A stretch of DNA of 64,000 nt from Falsibacillus pallidus. GTDB taxonomy: Bacteria; Bacillota; Bacilli; Bacillales; DSM-25281. Below the pieces are notes generated by a model that made no database searches, was not told the DNA's origin, and saw only the letters and a list, made by a program, of their open reading frames with translations. Shown here in pieces: positions 44,537-54,221 of this stretch. How positions within the stretch are numbered: the stretch's first letter is position 1; each line of letters opens with the position of its first letter. A program made the position numbers and the translations under genes. The DNA lies in contig NZ_QQAY01000004.1 in NCBI RefSeq assembly GCF_003350505.1, positions 1-64,000 on the forward strand. The letters run 5' to 3'.

Positions 44537-45211
44537 GTGCTGAACAAAATTTATGATTGGGTTGATGAGCGTTTAGACATTACGCCTTTGTGGCGGGACA
44601 TTGCTGACCACGAAGTACCGGAACACGTAAACCCTGCGCATCATTTTTCTGCGTTCGTATACTGCTTCGGTGGTTTAACATTCTTCGTAACAGTAATTCA
44701 GATTTTATCTGGTATGTTCTTGACAATGTACTACGTTCCAGATATTAAAAACGCTTGGGAATCGGTTTATTATCTTCAAAATGAAGTTGCTTTTGGACAA
44801 ATTGTCCGTGGTATGCATCACTGGGGTGCCAGCCTTGTAATTGTTATGATTTTCTTACATACATTACGTGTATTCTTCCAAGGCGCTTATAAGAAACCTC
44901 GTGAACTTAACTGGATCGTCGGAGTTCTGATTTTCTTCGTTATGTTGGGATTAGGATTCACTGGCTATTTATTGCCTTGGGATATGAAAGCGCTATTTGC
45001 GACAAAAGTAGGTTTGCAAATCGCAGAATCCACACCGTTAATCGGTAAGGCAGTCAAGATATTGCTTGCTGGTCATTCGGATATCGTCGGAGCTCAGACA
45101 TTGACTCGTTTCTTCGCTATCCACGTGTTCTTCCTGCCTGCAGCGCTGCTAGGATTAATGGGAGCCCACTTCTTGATGATCCGCAAACAAGGTATTTCAG
45201 GTCCACTGTAA
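44537..45211 (+). CDS. qcrB: Menaquinol:cytochrome c reductase cytochrome b subunit
   Basis: A 224-residue cytochrome b6-type integral membrane protein with four helices. Heme-ligating histidines occur in RGMHHWGASLVIVMIFLHTLR, here written in two parts RGMHHWGAS and IFLHTLR, and in the later helix FAIHVFFLPAALLGLMGAHF. The start is GTG 44537 after AAAGGAGGCG. It binds two b hemes and part of the quinol site, and works with QcrC, which carries the equivalent of subunit IV. Confidence 0.95.
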   Translation: MLNKIYDWVDERLDITPLWRDIADHEVPEHVNPAHHFSAFVYCFGGLTFFVTVIQILSGMFLTMYYVPDIKNAWESVYYLQNEVAFGQIVRGMHHWGASLVIVMIFLHTLRVFFQGAYKKPRELNWIVGVLIFFVMLGLGFTGYLLPWDMKALFATKVGLQIAESTPLIGKAVKILLAGHSDIVGAQTLTRFFAIHVFFLPAALLGLMGAHFLMIRKQGISGPL

Positions 45212-45265
45212 ACCGAAAAATCAGCGGATCATTCGAAATCATTTATTATTGAAGGAGGGGACATC

Positions 45266-46033
45266 ATGCATCGTGGAAAAGGGATGAAATTTGTAGGTGA
45301 CTCACGTGTCCCTGCAGTTCGCAAGCCTAATATTCCTAAGGACTATTCTGAGTATCCTGGGAAGACTGAAGCTTTCTGGCCAAACTTTTTGCTTAAGGAA
45401 TGGCTTGTCGGTGCAGTATTCTTAATCGGCTACTTATGTTTGACAGTAGCGCATCCATCGCCGCTGGAACGTATTGCTGATCCAACTGATACAGGATATA
45501 TTCCATTGCCTGACTGGTATTTCTTATTCTTATACCAATTATTGAAGTATTCTTATGCTTCAGGTCCATACAATGTAATCGGAGGATTCGTTATCCCTGG
45601 TCTTGCATTTGGCGGACTTTTATTGGCGCCATTCTTGGATCGAAGCACAAAGCGCCGTCCGACTCAACGTCCATTGGCAACAGGCTTCATGCTTCTTGCC
45701 TTGGCGGCATCTGTATTCTTGACTTGGCAGGCTGTTGCTCATCACGACTGGAAGAAAGCGGAAGAGCAAGGGAAAATCGTTGCCCAAGTCGATATTGACA
45801 AAAATGACGCCGGCTATAAACAATTCCAGAAAAACGGATGTATCAACTGTCATGGTGAAAACTTGCAAGGTGGAGCAGGCCCAAGCTTGATTGATACTGG
45901 CTTGAAGGCTGAAGAAATTGCAAAAATCGCTAAGAACGGTAAACCGCCTGGAATGCCAGCTGGAATCTTCAAAGGTTCAGATGAAGAGCTTAAACAATTG
46001 AGCGAATTCATTGCTAACTTAAAGAGCAAATAA
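45266..46033 (+). CDS. qcrC: Menaquinol:cytochrome c reductase fused subunit IV / cytochrome c
   Basis: A 255-residue fusion characteristic of Bacillus. The first part (about 1-160) has three membrane helices and the PDWYFLF quinol-site motif (82-88) in the position of the PEWY motif of subunit IV. The second part is an attached cytochrome c with heme motif CINCH (C192, C195, H196) and a methionine ligand in PPGMPAGIF. AAGGAGGGG precedes ATG 45266. The last gene of qcrABC, closed by a strong terminator. Confidence 0.96.
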   Translation: MHRGKGMKFVGDSRVPAVRKPNIPKDYSEYPGKTEAFWPNFLLKEWLVGAVFLIGYLCLTVAHPSPLERIADPTDTGYIPLPDWYFLFLYQLLKYSYASGPYNVIGGFVIPGLAFGGLLLAPFLDRSTKRRPTQRPLATGFMLLALAASVFLTWQAVAHHDWKKAEEQGKIVAQVDIDKNDAGYKQFQKNGCINCHGENLQGGAGPSLIDTGLKAEEIAKIAKNGKPPGMPAGIFKGSDEELKQLSEFIANLKSK

Positions 46034-46041
46034 TAACAACT

Positions 46042-46070
46042 AAAAGCTGGCATTTTGCCAGCTTTTTTTT
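46042..46070 (+). terminator. Terminator after qcrABC
   Basis: AAAAGCTGGCA (46042-46052) pairs with TGCCAGCTTTT (46056-46066), three-base loop, then T residues. Confidence 0.9.
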
Positions 46071-46107
46071 GCAGATTATTGTTGATTTAAACTTAGGGGT
46101 GTAGAAG

Positions 46108-46707
46108 ATGAAATGGATTTATTTAGTATTGGCAGATAAGCGCTTCCTATGGCTGCTATTCATTGTTAATTTATTCGGGACTATATATGGGTATATTTGG
46201 TATGAAGGTCAATTGAAACAAACGCCTGATATTTTCTTGATTTTTGTTCCGGACAGTCCTACGGCTACTTTATTCTTTGTATTTGTCTTGGCTGCGTTCT
46301 TAATGAATAAAAATTTTCCCATTATGGAGTCCCTTGCCATTGTCACACTTTTTAAATACGGAATTTGGGCAGTTGTAATGAATATTTGGACATATGAAGT
46401 AACGGGAGATTTGCCTTGGACAGGCTACATGCTAATGATTTCCCATGGTGCAATGGCCCTTCAGGGTCTTTTATATGCACCTTTTTATAGGATTAAATTA
46501 AGACATCTAGTTATAGCAGCAGTATGGACACTCCATAATGATGTAATAGACTATGTGTTTATGCAATATCCAAAATATGGGGCGTTGTATTTGTATGTTC
46601 GGGAAATCGGCTACTTTACATTTTGGCTCAGTATAGCTGCCCTTGCAATTACGTATTATTTAGGTATGAGAAAGAATCGTTTTGCACTTCCTTTGATAAA
46701 TAATTAA
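46108..46707 (+). CDS. ypjA: Membrane protein YpjA (DUF1405)
   Basis: A 199-residue integral membrane protein with five to six hydrophobic segments and conserved polar positions (for example ISHGAMALQGLLYAPFY and TLHNDVIDYVF). It belongs to the DUF1405 group and sits directly after the qcr operon as in B. subtilis. The function is unknown; proximity to qcr is suggestive only. GGGGTGTAGAAG is the ribosome site before ATG 46108. Confidence 0.85.
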   Translation: MKWIYLVLADKRFLWLLFIVNLFGTIYGYIWYEGQLKQTPDIFLIFVPDSPTATLFFVFVLAAFLMNKNFPIMESLAIVTLFKYGIWAVVMNIWTYEVTGDLPWTGYMLMISHGAMALQGLLYAPFYRIKLRHLVIAAVWTLHNDVIDYVFMQYPKYGALYLYVREIGYFTFWLSIAALAITYYLGMRKNRFALPLINN

Positions 46708-46717
46708 TGACCTAAAG

Positions 46718-46746
46718 GTATAACCTTGTCCCTCCATTCATACATT
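46718..46746 (+). promoter_or_regulatory. Sigma-E-like promoter of ypjB
   Basis: GTATAAC (46718-46724), 14-base spacer, CATACATT (46739-46746). The -10 box matches the sigma-E consensus CATACANT exactly. It lies 28 bp before the ypjB start and agrees with mother-cell expression of ypjB in B. subtilis. Confidence 0.7.
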
Positions 46747-46773
46747 TTATTAGAAGTTTGAGGGGGGACAAGT

Positions 46774-47568
46774 ATGAAAATGAAACTTTTGTTATTTTCA
46801 ATAGCAGCATCCATCATTTTATTTTCAGCCACACACTTTGCCAATGCAGAGTCGCCGAATACATTATCGAAACTGGATAAAATTGCTGATCAAAGTTTAC
46901 AGCTCGCAAAAGCTGGTAAGCTGCAGGATTCAGAACAGATGATGAAATATTTTTCAAAACAGCTGACTGATTTCGAGATGAAGGAACGACCTTTTTCCAT
47001 GGATGAAATGACTGTGCTAACAGTTTCATATAATCAAGCATTGAAGGCCATTGAGTCAGATGATATCAGTGCCCCGGAACGGTTGAGGGATATGACTGCC
47101 TTCAGACTGGTTGTGGATGCATTGAATTCCCAATACCAGCCAATGTGGTCTGAAATGGAATCAAAAATCATGACGGCATTCAATGGTGTAAAAGAGGCTG
47201 CAGAAAAAGGAAGCCAAGACGACTACCACTATAAATTGAATACATTTCTTTCGCAGTACGCAACTATCCAGCCCAGCCTCAAAGTAGATATCTCCCCAGA
47301 AAGACTTCAGAAAATAGACGCAAAAATCACTTATATCGATCAATATCGTGACATAAGAAGCAATTCTGATCAATTGACAGAACTTGCTTTGCTTCAGACG
47401 GATTTGAACGATCTATTCAGTCTGGTGAATAAAGATGAAGCAGATCCATCGCTATGGTGGGTAATGCTTTCTACAGGTGGAATCATTATTTTTACATTAT
47501 CTTATGTAGGATGGAGAAAATATAAAGGTCAAAATGAAGAAAAACAGACAAAAGAGGGGAATGATTGA
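46774..47568 (+). CDS. ypjB: Sporulation protein YpjB
   Basis: A 264-residue membrane protein. A signal peptide (about 1-25, cleavage after the ANA-like ANAES segment) leads to a helical extracytoplasmic domain, and a C-terminal membrane helix (about 226-245, WVMLSTGGIIIFTLSYVGW) ends in a charged tail. It matches the YpjB family, whose mutants sporulate poorly in B. subtilis. The upstream sigma-E-like promoter supports sporulation expression. GAGGGGGGAC is the ribosome site. Confidence 0.88.
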   Translation: MKMKLLLFSIAASIILFSATHFANAESPNTLSKLDKIADQSLQLAKAGKLQDSEQMMKYFSKQLTDFEMKERPFSMDEMTVLTVSYNQALKAIESDDISAPERLRDMTAFRLVVDALNSQYQPMWSEMESKIMTAFNGVKEAAEKGSQDDYHYKLNTFLSQYATIQPSLKVDISPERLQKIDAKITYIDQYRDIRSNSDQLTELALLQTDLNDLFSLVNKDEADPSLWWVMLSTGGIIIFTLSYVGWRKYKGQNEEKQTKEGND

Positions 47569-47624
47569 CGTTTGTGTCCTTTCTCTATAAAATATTCCTA
47601 ATACATCTAGAATGGAGGTTCTTT

Positions 47625-48305
47625 ATGGGAGGAATATTGATTTATTTCCTACTGATTGCCCTCGTTCCCCTATGGGCTCAGATGAGAGTGAAAAGCGCAT
47701 ATCAAAAATACTCTAAAGTTGCCTCTTCAAATGGTTATTCTGGTGCGGAGGTAGCCAGGAGGATTTTGGATCAAAATGGACTTTTTCATGTAAAGGTGCT
47801 GGAGACACGAGGGATGTTGAGCGATCACTATAACCCGATGTCAAAAACAGTGCATCTTTCTTCCAATAATTATCATGGACATTCCATTGCGGGCGCTGCC
47901 ATTGCCGCACATGAAGTGGGTCATGCCATTCAAGATAAAGAGAATTACTCCTTCTTGAAAATTCGGCATGCAATTGTACCCGTTGCCAATATTGGCAGTA
48001 ATTTTGCATGGATATTGCTGTTGATTGGCATATTCACTCAATTGAGCGGTATGTTCCTCTTAGGTATCATATTGATGTCTGCCGGAGTCATTTTTCAACT
48101 TGTGACACTCCCTGTGGAATTTAATGCTTCTTCACGGGCGATGGATCAAGTTGTTTCATTGGGGCTGATCCGGAATAATGAAGAGAGACAAGCCAAGAAA
48201 GTTTTGAATGCAGCTGCCCTGACCTATGTTGCGGCAGCGGCGGTAGCCATCATTGAACTATTGAGGCTGATATTGATCTATACCGGAATGCAAAGAAATA
48301 ATTAA
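47625..48305 (+). CDS. Zinc metallopeptidase, YugP family
   Basis: A 226-residue membrane metallopeptidase. The zinc motif HEVGH (HExxH, about 95-99) stands between an N-terminal membrane helix (about 2-18) and two long hydrophobic segments (about 118-165). NASSRAMD further on supplies the usual third-ligand region of this family. ATG 47625 follows TGGAGG (47613-47618); the in-frame ATG 47565 overlapping the ypjB stop has no ribosome site. B. subtilis YugP is of the same size but is located elsewhere, so this copy is either the orthologue moved here or a paralogue. Confidence 0.88.
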   Translation: MGGILIYFLLIALVPLWAQMRVKSAYQKYSKVASSNGYSGAEVARRILDQNGLFHVKVLETRGMLSDHYNPMSKTVHLSSNNYHGHSIAGAAIAAHEVGHAIQDKENYSFLKIRHAIVPVANIGSNFAWILLLIGIFTQLSGMFLLGIILMSAGVIFQLVTLPVEFNASSRAMDQVVSLGLIRNNEERQAKKVLNAAALTYVAAAAVAIIELLRLILIYTGMQRNN

Positions 48306-48317
48306 TTGGAAAATGGA

Positions 48318-48357
48318 AAAAAGGACTTGCTTGAAATTAATCAAGCAAGTCCTTTTT
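48318..48357. terminator. Bidirectional terminator after the YugP-like gene
   Basis: AAAAGGACTTGCTTGA (about 48319-48334) pairs with TCAAGCAAGTCCTTTT (48341-48356). A tracts before and T tracts after make it usable for both converging genes. Confidence 0.88.
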
Positions 48358-48365
48358 ATCATAAT

Positions 48366-48511
48366 AAGTATAAAGATTCAGAGTTAAGTTCTGTCCAGCT
48401 CCAGCGCCTAGCCCCTCGAGTCATAAGCCGCACCTCTACGGAAATCAGGATTTCCTTCGAGTTCCGTCTTATGCTGGTCGGGGCTGATTCAGGCGCTTGC
48501 TCTTTTCTTAT
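48366..48511 (-). repeat. 146-bp palindromic repeat, copy B
   Basis: The reverse complement of this stretch matches 4960-5105 at 134 of 146 positions with no indels. Read on the minus strand it begins 6 bp after the stop codon of ypjC, so its orientation relative to the preceding gene is the same as that of copy A relative to ypbF. The outer stem is AGCGCCT / AGGCGCT, where copy A has AGCACCT / AGGTGCT: both sides changed together. It lies between two convergent genes and, on the ypjC side, before the bidirectional terminator, so it would be in the ypjC 3' untranslated region. Confidence 0.9.
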
Positions 48512-48517
48512 GAAATT

Positions 48518-49390
48518 CTATATTTCTAATGGATTTTTGTTTTCATCCAATGTGAATCCTTCTCCCAAAACATCGTGTACAAATGTTACGGAAACAAAGG
48601 CGTGTGGATCATAGTAGGCTATGATATTTTTGAGTCTGACGATTTCATTCTTCCCTACAACACAATATAGTACTTCTCTATCTTGCTTTGTAAATGATCC
48701 GTGTCCTCGAAGTACAGTAACCCCTCGATCCATTTCTTTCATGATTTTGTCTGCAATTTTTTCGTGGTGTTCTGAAATGATCATGGCTCCCCTTGCAGAA
48801 TAGGCGCCTTCCTGAATGAAGTCTATTACCCTTGCCCCTACAAAAACAGCTACTAAAGTGTACATCCCTTCTCTAGGATGCAAATAGGTGATGAGGGATA
48901 AAGTAATAACGATAGCATCAAACATAAACATGGTTTTTCCCATGCTCCAGCCATTATATTTATGAACCAGCCGGGCAATGATATCAACGCCGCCGGTTGT
49001 CCCGCCGTAGCGGAATATGATACCGATTCCTATTCCGATAAAGACGCCGGCGAAGAGTGCTGCTAAAAACAAATCCCCATCCAGCGGAATGTTAAATTGA
49101 TAGCGCTGGAATATCCATAAGAAAAGAGAGACTCCGACTGTTCCGATGATAGTATAAATGAAGGAATTTCGACCAAGGAACTTCCACCCTATGAAAAATA
49201 AAGGAACATTCAACACAAGGTTTGAGATTGAAGGGTCAATTTTAAATAAGAAGTACAAAAGTAATGTGATACCGGTAAAGCCGCCTTCTGCGAGATTGTT
49301 CTGCATGTTAAAGTGTACAAGTCCGAATGCAAAGATAGCTGAACCCAACAATATGAAAAAAGTGTTTTTTAATTTAATGCCAGCGAGCAT
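48518..49390 (-). CDS. ypjC: YitT-family membrane protein YpjC (DUF2179 at C-terminus)
   Basis: A 290-residue protein with about five membrane helices in the first 200 residues (family segment NNLAEGGFTGITLLLYFLF near 31-50, and YGGTTGGVDIIARL near 141-154) and a cytoplasmic C-terminal DUF2179 domain (about 205-288, RGAMIISEHHEKIADKIM at its start). The start on the minus strand, 49390, follows AGGAGGGAT and gives the B. subtilis length of 290. The function is not established. The 146-bp repeat follows the stop codon. Confidence 0.88.
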   Translation of the reverse strand: MLAGIKLKNTFFILLGSAIFAFGLVHFNMQNNLAEGGFTGITLLLYFLFKIDPSISNLVLNVPLFFIGWKFLGRNSFIYTIIGTVGVSLFLWIFQRYQFNIPLDGDLFLAALFAGVFIGIGIGIIFRYGGTTGGVDIIARLVHKYNGWSMGKTMFMFDAIVITLSLITYLHPREGMYTLVAVFVGARVIDFIQEGAYSARGAMIISEHHEKIADKIMKEMDRGVTVLRGHGSFTKQDREVLYCVVGKNEIVRLKNIIAYYDPHAFVSVTFVHDVLGEGFTLDENKNPLEI

Positions 49391-49587
49391 GATATCCCTC
49401 CTGTTCAAGAAACTACGCACAGCGTCATCTATTATATAAGATGCCATGTAAACAAGCAATAAAGCCTTGTCATTCCAATAATATTTATTATTTGTAAAAG
49501 ACTGAGGATTTAGCTAACATGTAGATATTGATGCATAATAATTCGGAAGCAGCAGGGATCAAGGGTTTTTGAAGGGAGTCAAGTACG

Positions 49588-49941
49588 ATGGAAGAAAAAC
49601 AAGAGAAGACGATACAGATGCTTCAGCAAGAAGTTGATCAATATATTGGGCAATTCAAGGAAGGGTATTTCAGCCCCTTGGCCATGATGGCAAGATTGAC
49701 AGAAGAGCTGGGAGAACTGGCCAGAGAAATAAATCACTATTACGGTGAAAAGCCCAAGAAAAGTACAGAAAAAGAAAATACGGTCGAAGAGGAATTAGGC
49801 GATCTGCTGTTCGTATTAATTTGTCTTGCGAACTCTCTTGATATCGACATGCAGGAAGCCCATGACCGTGTACTACATAAATTTAACACGAGAGATAAAG
49901 ATCGATGGACAAGGAAGAATGAAGGAAGCGAGGAAAAATAG
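49588..49941 (+). CDS. ypjD: MazG-like nucleotide pyrophosphohydrolase YpjD
   Basis: A 117-residue all-helical enzyme of the MazG/dUTPase-like superfamily. The metal-binding glutamates are in RLTEELGELAREI (E-x2-E) and EEELGDLLFVLICLAN (E-x3-D type). Such proteins hydrolyse noncanonical nucleoside triphosphates; the substrate here is unknown. It starts the run ypjD-dapB-mgsA-bshB1-bshA-cca-birA; the dapB ATG follows its stop directly. Confidence 0.9.
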   Translation: MEEKQEKTIQMLQQEVDQYIGQFKEGYFSPLAMMARLTEELGELAREINHYYGEKPKKSTEKENTVEEELGDLLFVLICLANSLDIDMQEAHDRVLHKFNTRDKDRWTRKNEGSEEK

Positions 49942-50739
49942 ATGAAAACAATCAAAGTAGCCATTGCAGGACCACGTGGAAGAATGGGGAAGGAAGCGGT
50001 CGCCCTTGCTTCAAATGAGGAATCGTTTGAATTAGTCAGCGCATTGGATCATAAGAATGAGGGGAAGAACCTAAGCGATCTTGGTTTCACTGACGTAGAT
50101 GCCACAGTATTTACAGATATTGAACAATGCCTCATCGAAAGTAAACCAGATGTTTTAATCGACCTGACGACTCCTGAAGTGGGATTTAAACATGCGAAAA
50201 CGGCATTATTGAATGGTGTCAGGCCAGTGGTTGGGACAACTGGATTCACTAAAGAGCAGCTGGATGAACTTAAACAGATGGCAGAAGAAAAAGGATTGGG
50301 CTGCATCATCGCCCCCAATTTTGCCATTGGCGCCGTTCTGATGATGAAATTTTCACAAATGGCTGCCAAGTACTTCTCTGACGTAGAAATTATTGAAATG
50401 CATCATGACCAGAAGCTCGATGCACCGTCTGGGACAGCAGTCAAAACAGCTGAGATGATTAATGAAAATCGCGAAAATAAATCCCAGGGACATCCGAATG
50501 AAAAAGAAACGATGGCTGGTGCACGTGGAGCTGATCTTGATGGAATGCATATCCATAGTGTCAGGCTGCCTGGTCTTATCGCACATCAGCAAGTATTGTT
50601 CGGGGCGGATGGACAGACGTTGACCATCAGGCATGATTCGTATAATCGACAATCTTTCATGTCAGGTGTCAAAGTGAGTGTCGAAACAGTCATGAAACTC
50701 GATACTCTTGTCTATGGATTGGAAAATATTCTTGACTAA
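49942..50739 (+). CDS. dapB: 4-Hydroxy-tetrahydrodipicolinate reductase
   Basis: A 265-residue NAD(P)H-dependent enzyme of the lysine and diaminopimelate pathway, which also gives dipicolinate in spores. The dinucleotide motif GPRGRMG is at about 9-15 and the active-site segment [20 protein letters not shown], with His-His and Lys, is near 152-171. It immediately follows ypjD and is followed by mgsA. Confidence 0.96.
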   Translation: MKTIKVAIAGPRGRMGKEAVALASNEESFELVSALDHKNEGKNLSDLGFTDVDATVFTDIEQCLIESKPDVLIDLTTPEVGFKHAKTALLNGVRPVVGTTGFTKEQLDELKQMAEEKGLGCIIAPNFAIGAVLMMKFSQMAAKYFSDVEIIEMHHDQKLDAPSGTAVKTAEMINENRENKSQGHPNEKETMAGARGADLDGMHIHSVRLPGLIAHQQVLFGADGQTLTIRHDSYNRQSFMSGVKVSVETVMKLDTLVYGLENILD

Positions 50740-50749
50740 GGAGATAGTT

Positions 50750-51157
50750 ATGAAAATTGCGATCATTGCCCATGATAAGAAAAAAGATGAGATGGCCCGA
50801 TTTGTGATTGCATATAAGCATATTTTTGCTTTGCATCAAATTTTTGCAACGGGGACGACCGGACTTCGAATACAAAAAGAAACGGGATTAAAGGTTACCA
50901 GGTTTCAATCTGGTCCCCTTGGAGGCGATCAGCAAATAGGAGCACTCATTGCCCAAAATGAAATGGATCTTGTCATCTTCTTCCGTGATCCTCTTACTGC
51001 ACAGCCTCATGAACCTGATGTTTCTGCACTTATCCGATTATGTGACGTGTACGACGTCCCATTGGCGACAAATATGGGAACGGCAGAGGTTTTAGTGAGA
51101 GGTCTTGTCAATGGAGATCTTGATTGGAGAACGATCATCAAGGATCGGAAGGAGTGA
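50750..51157 (+). CDS. mgsA: Methylglyoxal synthase
   Basis: A 135-residue enzyme that converts dihydroxyacetone phosphate to methylglyoxal and phosphate. Signatures are [10 protein letters not shown] (about 5-14), TGTTGLRI (about 39-46), [20 protein letters not shown] with the catalytic Asp, and [11 protein letters not shown] 50750 follows AAGGAGATAG; the in-frame ATG 50708 inside dapB is not used. In the same unit are two bacillithiol genes, and bacillithiol helps in methylglyoxal detoxification in Firmicutes. Confidence 0.95.
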   Translation: MKIAIIAHDKKKDEMARFVIAYKHIFALHQIFATGTTGLRIQKETGLKVTRFQSGPLGGDQQIGALIAQNEMDLVIFFRDPLTAQPHEPDVSALIRLCDVYDVPLATNMGTAEVLVRGLVNGDLDWRTIIKDRKE

Positions 51158-51166
51158 AATGATCTT

Positions 51167-51883
51167 ATGGAAAATTATGAAACAGACATCCTTGCATTTG
51201 GTGCCCACTCAGATGACGTAGAAATAGGGATGGGCGGAATGATTGCTAAACTTTCTGCAGAAGGGAAAAAGGTCGTGATATGTGATTTGACAGAAGCTGA
51301 CCTTTCTTCAAATGGAACGGTAGAATCGAGGAAACAGGAAGCTGAGGAAGCAGCAGCTATATTAGGTGCATCACATAGACTGAATCTTGGAATTGCCGAC
51401 AGGGGCATTTACATAACACATGAAAATATAAAAAAGGCTGCAGAAGTCATAAGGAAATATAAACCCCGGCTTATCTTTGCCCCTTATTGGGAAGACCGCC
51501 ACCCGGATCATGGAAATTGTGCGAAATTGGTGGAGGAAGCCACTTTTTCTTCAGGGATTCGAAAGTTTGAGACTGTTGAATCGAATACTCCACATAGAGC
51601 GGAAGCCCTATATTTTTATATGATTAACGGCTTCCATCAACCGGATTTTGTCTATGACATTTCTTCATATATAGAGAAGAAGATTCTTTCTCTTAAAGCA
51701 TATGATAGTCAGTTCAACCTCGGTGAAGGCAGGGTCTCTACTCCATTGACAACTGGATATATCGAAAGTGTAGAAGCAAGGGAAAGGCTGTTTGGCAAAC
51801 AAGCAGGGGTTGCTTTTGCAGAAGGTTTCAAGTCCAAGAAGCCGCTGCTGCTTGAGAAAGATTTGATAGGTGATGCATTATGA
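51167..51883 (+). CDS. bshB1: Bacillithiol biosynthesis deacetylase BshB1
   Basis: A 238-residue LmbE-family zinc deacetylase that removes the acetyl group of GlcNAc-malate. The zinc motif [15 protein letters not shown] (H-x-D-D) is at about 9-23 and the third ligand is in [12 protein letters not shown] (H-P-D-H). Formerly ypjG. It overlaps the bshA start by 4 bp, so the two consecutive steps of bacillithiol synthesis are translationally coupled. Confidence 0.95.
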   Translation: MENYETDILAFGAHSDDVEIGMGGMIAKLSAEGKKVVICDLTEADLSSNGTVESRKQEAEEAAAILGASHRLNLGIADRGIYITHENIKKAAEVIRKYKPRLIFAPYWEDRHPDHGNCAKLVEEATFSSGIRKFETVESNTPHRAEALYFYMINGFHQPDFVYDISSYIEKKILSLKAYDSQFNLGEGRVSTPLTTGYIESVEARERLFGKQAGVAFAEGFKSKKPLLLEKDLIGDAL

Positions 51884-53007
51884 AATTGAAAATAGGGATA
51901 ACATGCTATCCGACTGTAGGCGGGTCTGGCGTAGTGGCAACAGAATTAGGGAAGCAGCTTGCAGAGAAGGGGCACGAAATCCATTTCATTTCTTCCAGCA
52001 TGCCTTTCCGTTTAAATAAGATGTATCACAATATCTTTTATCATCAGGTTGAAGTCAACCAATATTCAGTCTTTCAATATCCACCATATGATATTGCCCT
52101 TGCCAATAAAATGGCTGATGTGGCCAAAAGGGAAAAGCTGGATATCCTTCATGTGCACTATGCCATTCCCCATGCTGTTTGCGCCATATTGGGAAAACAA
52201 ATGAGCGGGATGGATCTGAAGATTGTCACTACCCTCCATGGAACAGATATTACTGTCCTTGGATATGATCCATCACTTACAGGTGCCATACGGTTCGGGA
52301 TTGAAAAATCAGATGCTGTAACAGCCGTTTCTGATGCACTGGTTAAACAGACCCATGAATTGATCAGTCCGAATAAAGAAATCGAAACGGTCTACAATTT
52401 TATAGATGATAGGATATATAAACGGCATGATGCGGAGCACCTTAAACAGGAATATGGGATTAAACCGGATGAAAAAGTGGTTATACATGTCTCTAATTTC
52501 CGAGCGGTAAAAAGAGTTTCAGATGTCGTTCGGGTTTTTTCCAATATCGAGAAGAATATGCCTGCAAAATTATTGCTGGTAGGGGATGGACCGGAAATGA
52601 CGGTCATCTGCAAACTCGTCAAAGAACTTGGAATCCAGGATAAGGTACTGTTTTTAGGCAAACAGGATAACTTAGAAGAACTATATTCTATAAGCGACTT
52701 AAAGCTGCTCCTTTCACAAAAGGAAAGCTTTGGTCTTGTAGCATTGGAAGCAATGGCATGTGGAGTGCCTTGTATTGGTACGGACGTAGGTGGAATTCCA
52801 GAAGTAATAGCAAATGATGTGAATGGCTTCATATGTCCGCTTGGCGATATCGATACGATTTCAGATAAGGCAATTGAACTCTTAACAGATGAAGAACTTT
52901 TTGCACGATTCAGTAAAGCAGCTGTTGAAAGTGCACTTGGAAATTTCCGATCTGAAAAAATAGTAAAGCATTATGAAGAAATCTATTATAAAGTGCTGGC
53001 AAAATAA
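51880..53007 (+). CDS. bshA: Bacillithiol biosynthesis glycosyltransferase BshA
   Basis: A 375-residue GT4-family enzyme that joins UDP-GlcNAc and L-malate, the first step of bacillithiol synthesis. The N-terminal [19 protein letters not shown] is the acceptor-domain signature and the UDP-sugar site shows [20 protein letters not shown] (E-x7-E) near 287-306. Formerly ypjH. bshC, for the cysteine addition, is not in the window. The disulfide reductase ypdA is at 11.4 kb. Confidence 0.96.
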   Translation: MKLKIGITCYPTVGGSGVVATELGKQLAEKGHEIHFISSSMPFRLNKMYHNIFYHQVEVNQYSVFQYPPYDIALANKMADVAKREKLDILHVHYAIPHAVCAILGKQMSGMDLKIVTTLHGTDITVLGYDPSLTGAIRFGIEKSDAVTAVSDALVKQTHELISPNKEIETVYNFIDDRIYKRHDAEHLKQEYGIKPDEKVVIHVSNFRAVKRVSDVVRVFSNIEKNMPAKLLLVGDGPEMTVICKLVKELGIQDKVLFLGKQDNLEELYSISDLKLLLSQKESFGLVALEAMACGVPCIGTDVGGIPEVIANDVNGFICPLGDIDTISDKAIELLTDEELFARFSKAAVESALGNFRSEKIVKHYEEIYYKVLAK

Positions 53008-53021
53008 AAAGGGGATTACTG

Positions 53022-54221
53022 ATGATTGAACCATTCAAAAAAGCACTGCCGGTCCTGAATCGGATTGAAGAAGCAGGCTATGAAGCTTATTTTGTCGGCG
53101 GTGCCGTTCGGGACTATCTGATCAAAAGGGAAATACATGATGTCGATATTGCAACTTCCGCATTCCCGGAAGAAATCAAAGGCATTTTTAAAAGTACGGT
53201 GGATGTGGGCATTGAACATGGAACTGTTCTGGTGATTGAAAAAGGGGAACCCTATGAGATTACTACATTTCGAACGGAATCTGAGTATAAAGATTATCGG
53301 CGTCCGGATAAAGTGACATTTATTCGCTCCCTTGATAAAGATCTGGAACGCAGGGATTTTACAATGAATGCAATGGCCATGGATGCAAGGGGAGCAATCA
53401 TTGATCCTTTCCACGGAAAAGGTGCAATTGAAAAAAGAATGATTCAGACTGTTGGAAGTGCGGACGATCGTTTTACGGAGGATGCCCTGAGAATATTGAG
53501 GGCTGTACGATTTGCAGGTCAGCTTGGTTTTAGACTGGAGAAACAAACCCAAGCAGCATTGGGCAGGCATGCTCATCTATTAGAGCATATTGCCATTGAA
53601 AGAATTTTGTCTGAATTTGAGAAGCTGTTAAATGGTAAAAGCAAAAAAGAATCGATCCAGTTGTTGACAGAAGCGAAAATACACCATTATTTGCCGGGGC
53701 TTTCAGATAAGGGCACTGCTATAAATGAAATAGCAAAAGCCGATATTAACTCTTTAACCTCCAATCAAATGTGGCTCTTCCTTTTATTTATATTGGAAGA
53801 GCCTGCTCCACAGGAATTCCTTAAACGTTGGAAGATGCCATTGAAGAAAATTAAATATCTTACAAAATCCCTTCAAATCCTCAGAAACCGGGCGAAAAGG
53901 GAATGGGAGCTGCTGGATTTATATGAGGCAGGGATTCAGTCTGCCATTGATGTAGAAATCATATACAGTGTTATCAAAAATCAAAAATCGGAATCGAAAA
54001 TAATGGAAAATGAAATGAAACGACGATTTGAATTGCTGCCTATTCAAGAGCGCGGTGATTTAGACGTCACAGGAAACGATTTGATGATTTGGCGTGGGCA
54101 GGCAGGGGGACCCTGGATCAAGGAAGAATTGCAGAAAATTGAGCATGCGGTACTCAATGGAATTGTAAAGAATGAAAAAGCGATAATTAAGGAGTGGCTG
54201 GAATCGTGGAATCGCCGATAA
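53022..54221 (+). CDS. cca: CCA-adding tRNA nucleotidyltransferase
   Basis: A 399-residue class II nucleotidyltransferase that builds or repairs the CCA end of tRNA. The catalytic segment FVGGAVRDYLIKREIHDVDI contains D40 and D42 (DxD); DFTMNAMAMD and RILRAVRFAGQLGF are the base- and ribose-recognising motifs. Length matches B. subtilis Cca (397). It starts 15 bp after bshA and overlaps birA by 16 bp. Confidence 0.96.
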   Translation: MIEPFKKALPVLNRIEEAGYEAYFVGGAVRDYLIKREIHDVDIATSAFPEEIKGIFKSTVDVGIEHGTVLVIEKGEPYEITTFRTESEYKDYRRPDKVTFIRSLDKDLERRDFTMNAMAMDARGAIIDPFHGKGAIEKRMIQTVGSADDRFTEDALRILRAVRFAGQLGFRLEKQTQAALGRHAHLLEHIAIERILSEFEKLLNGKSKKESIQLLTEAKIHHYLPGLSDKGTAINEIAKADINSLTSNQMWLFLLFILEEPAPQEFLKRWKMPLKKIKYLTKSLQILRNRAKREWELLDLYEAGIQSAIDVEIIYSVIKNQKSESKIMENEMKRRFELLPIQERGDLDVTGNDLMIWRGQAGGPWIKEELQKIEHAVLNGIVKNEKAIIKEWLESWNRR

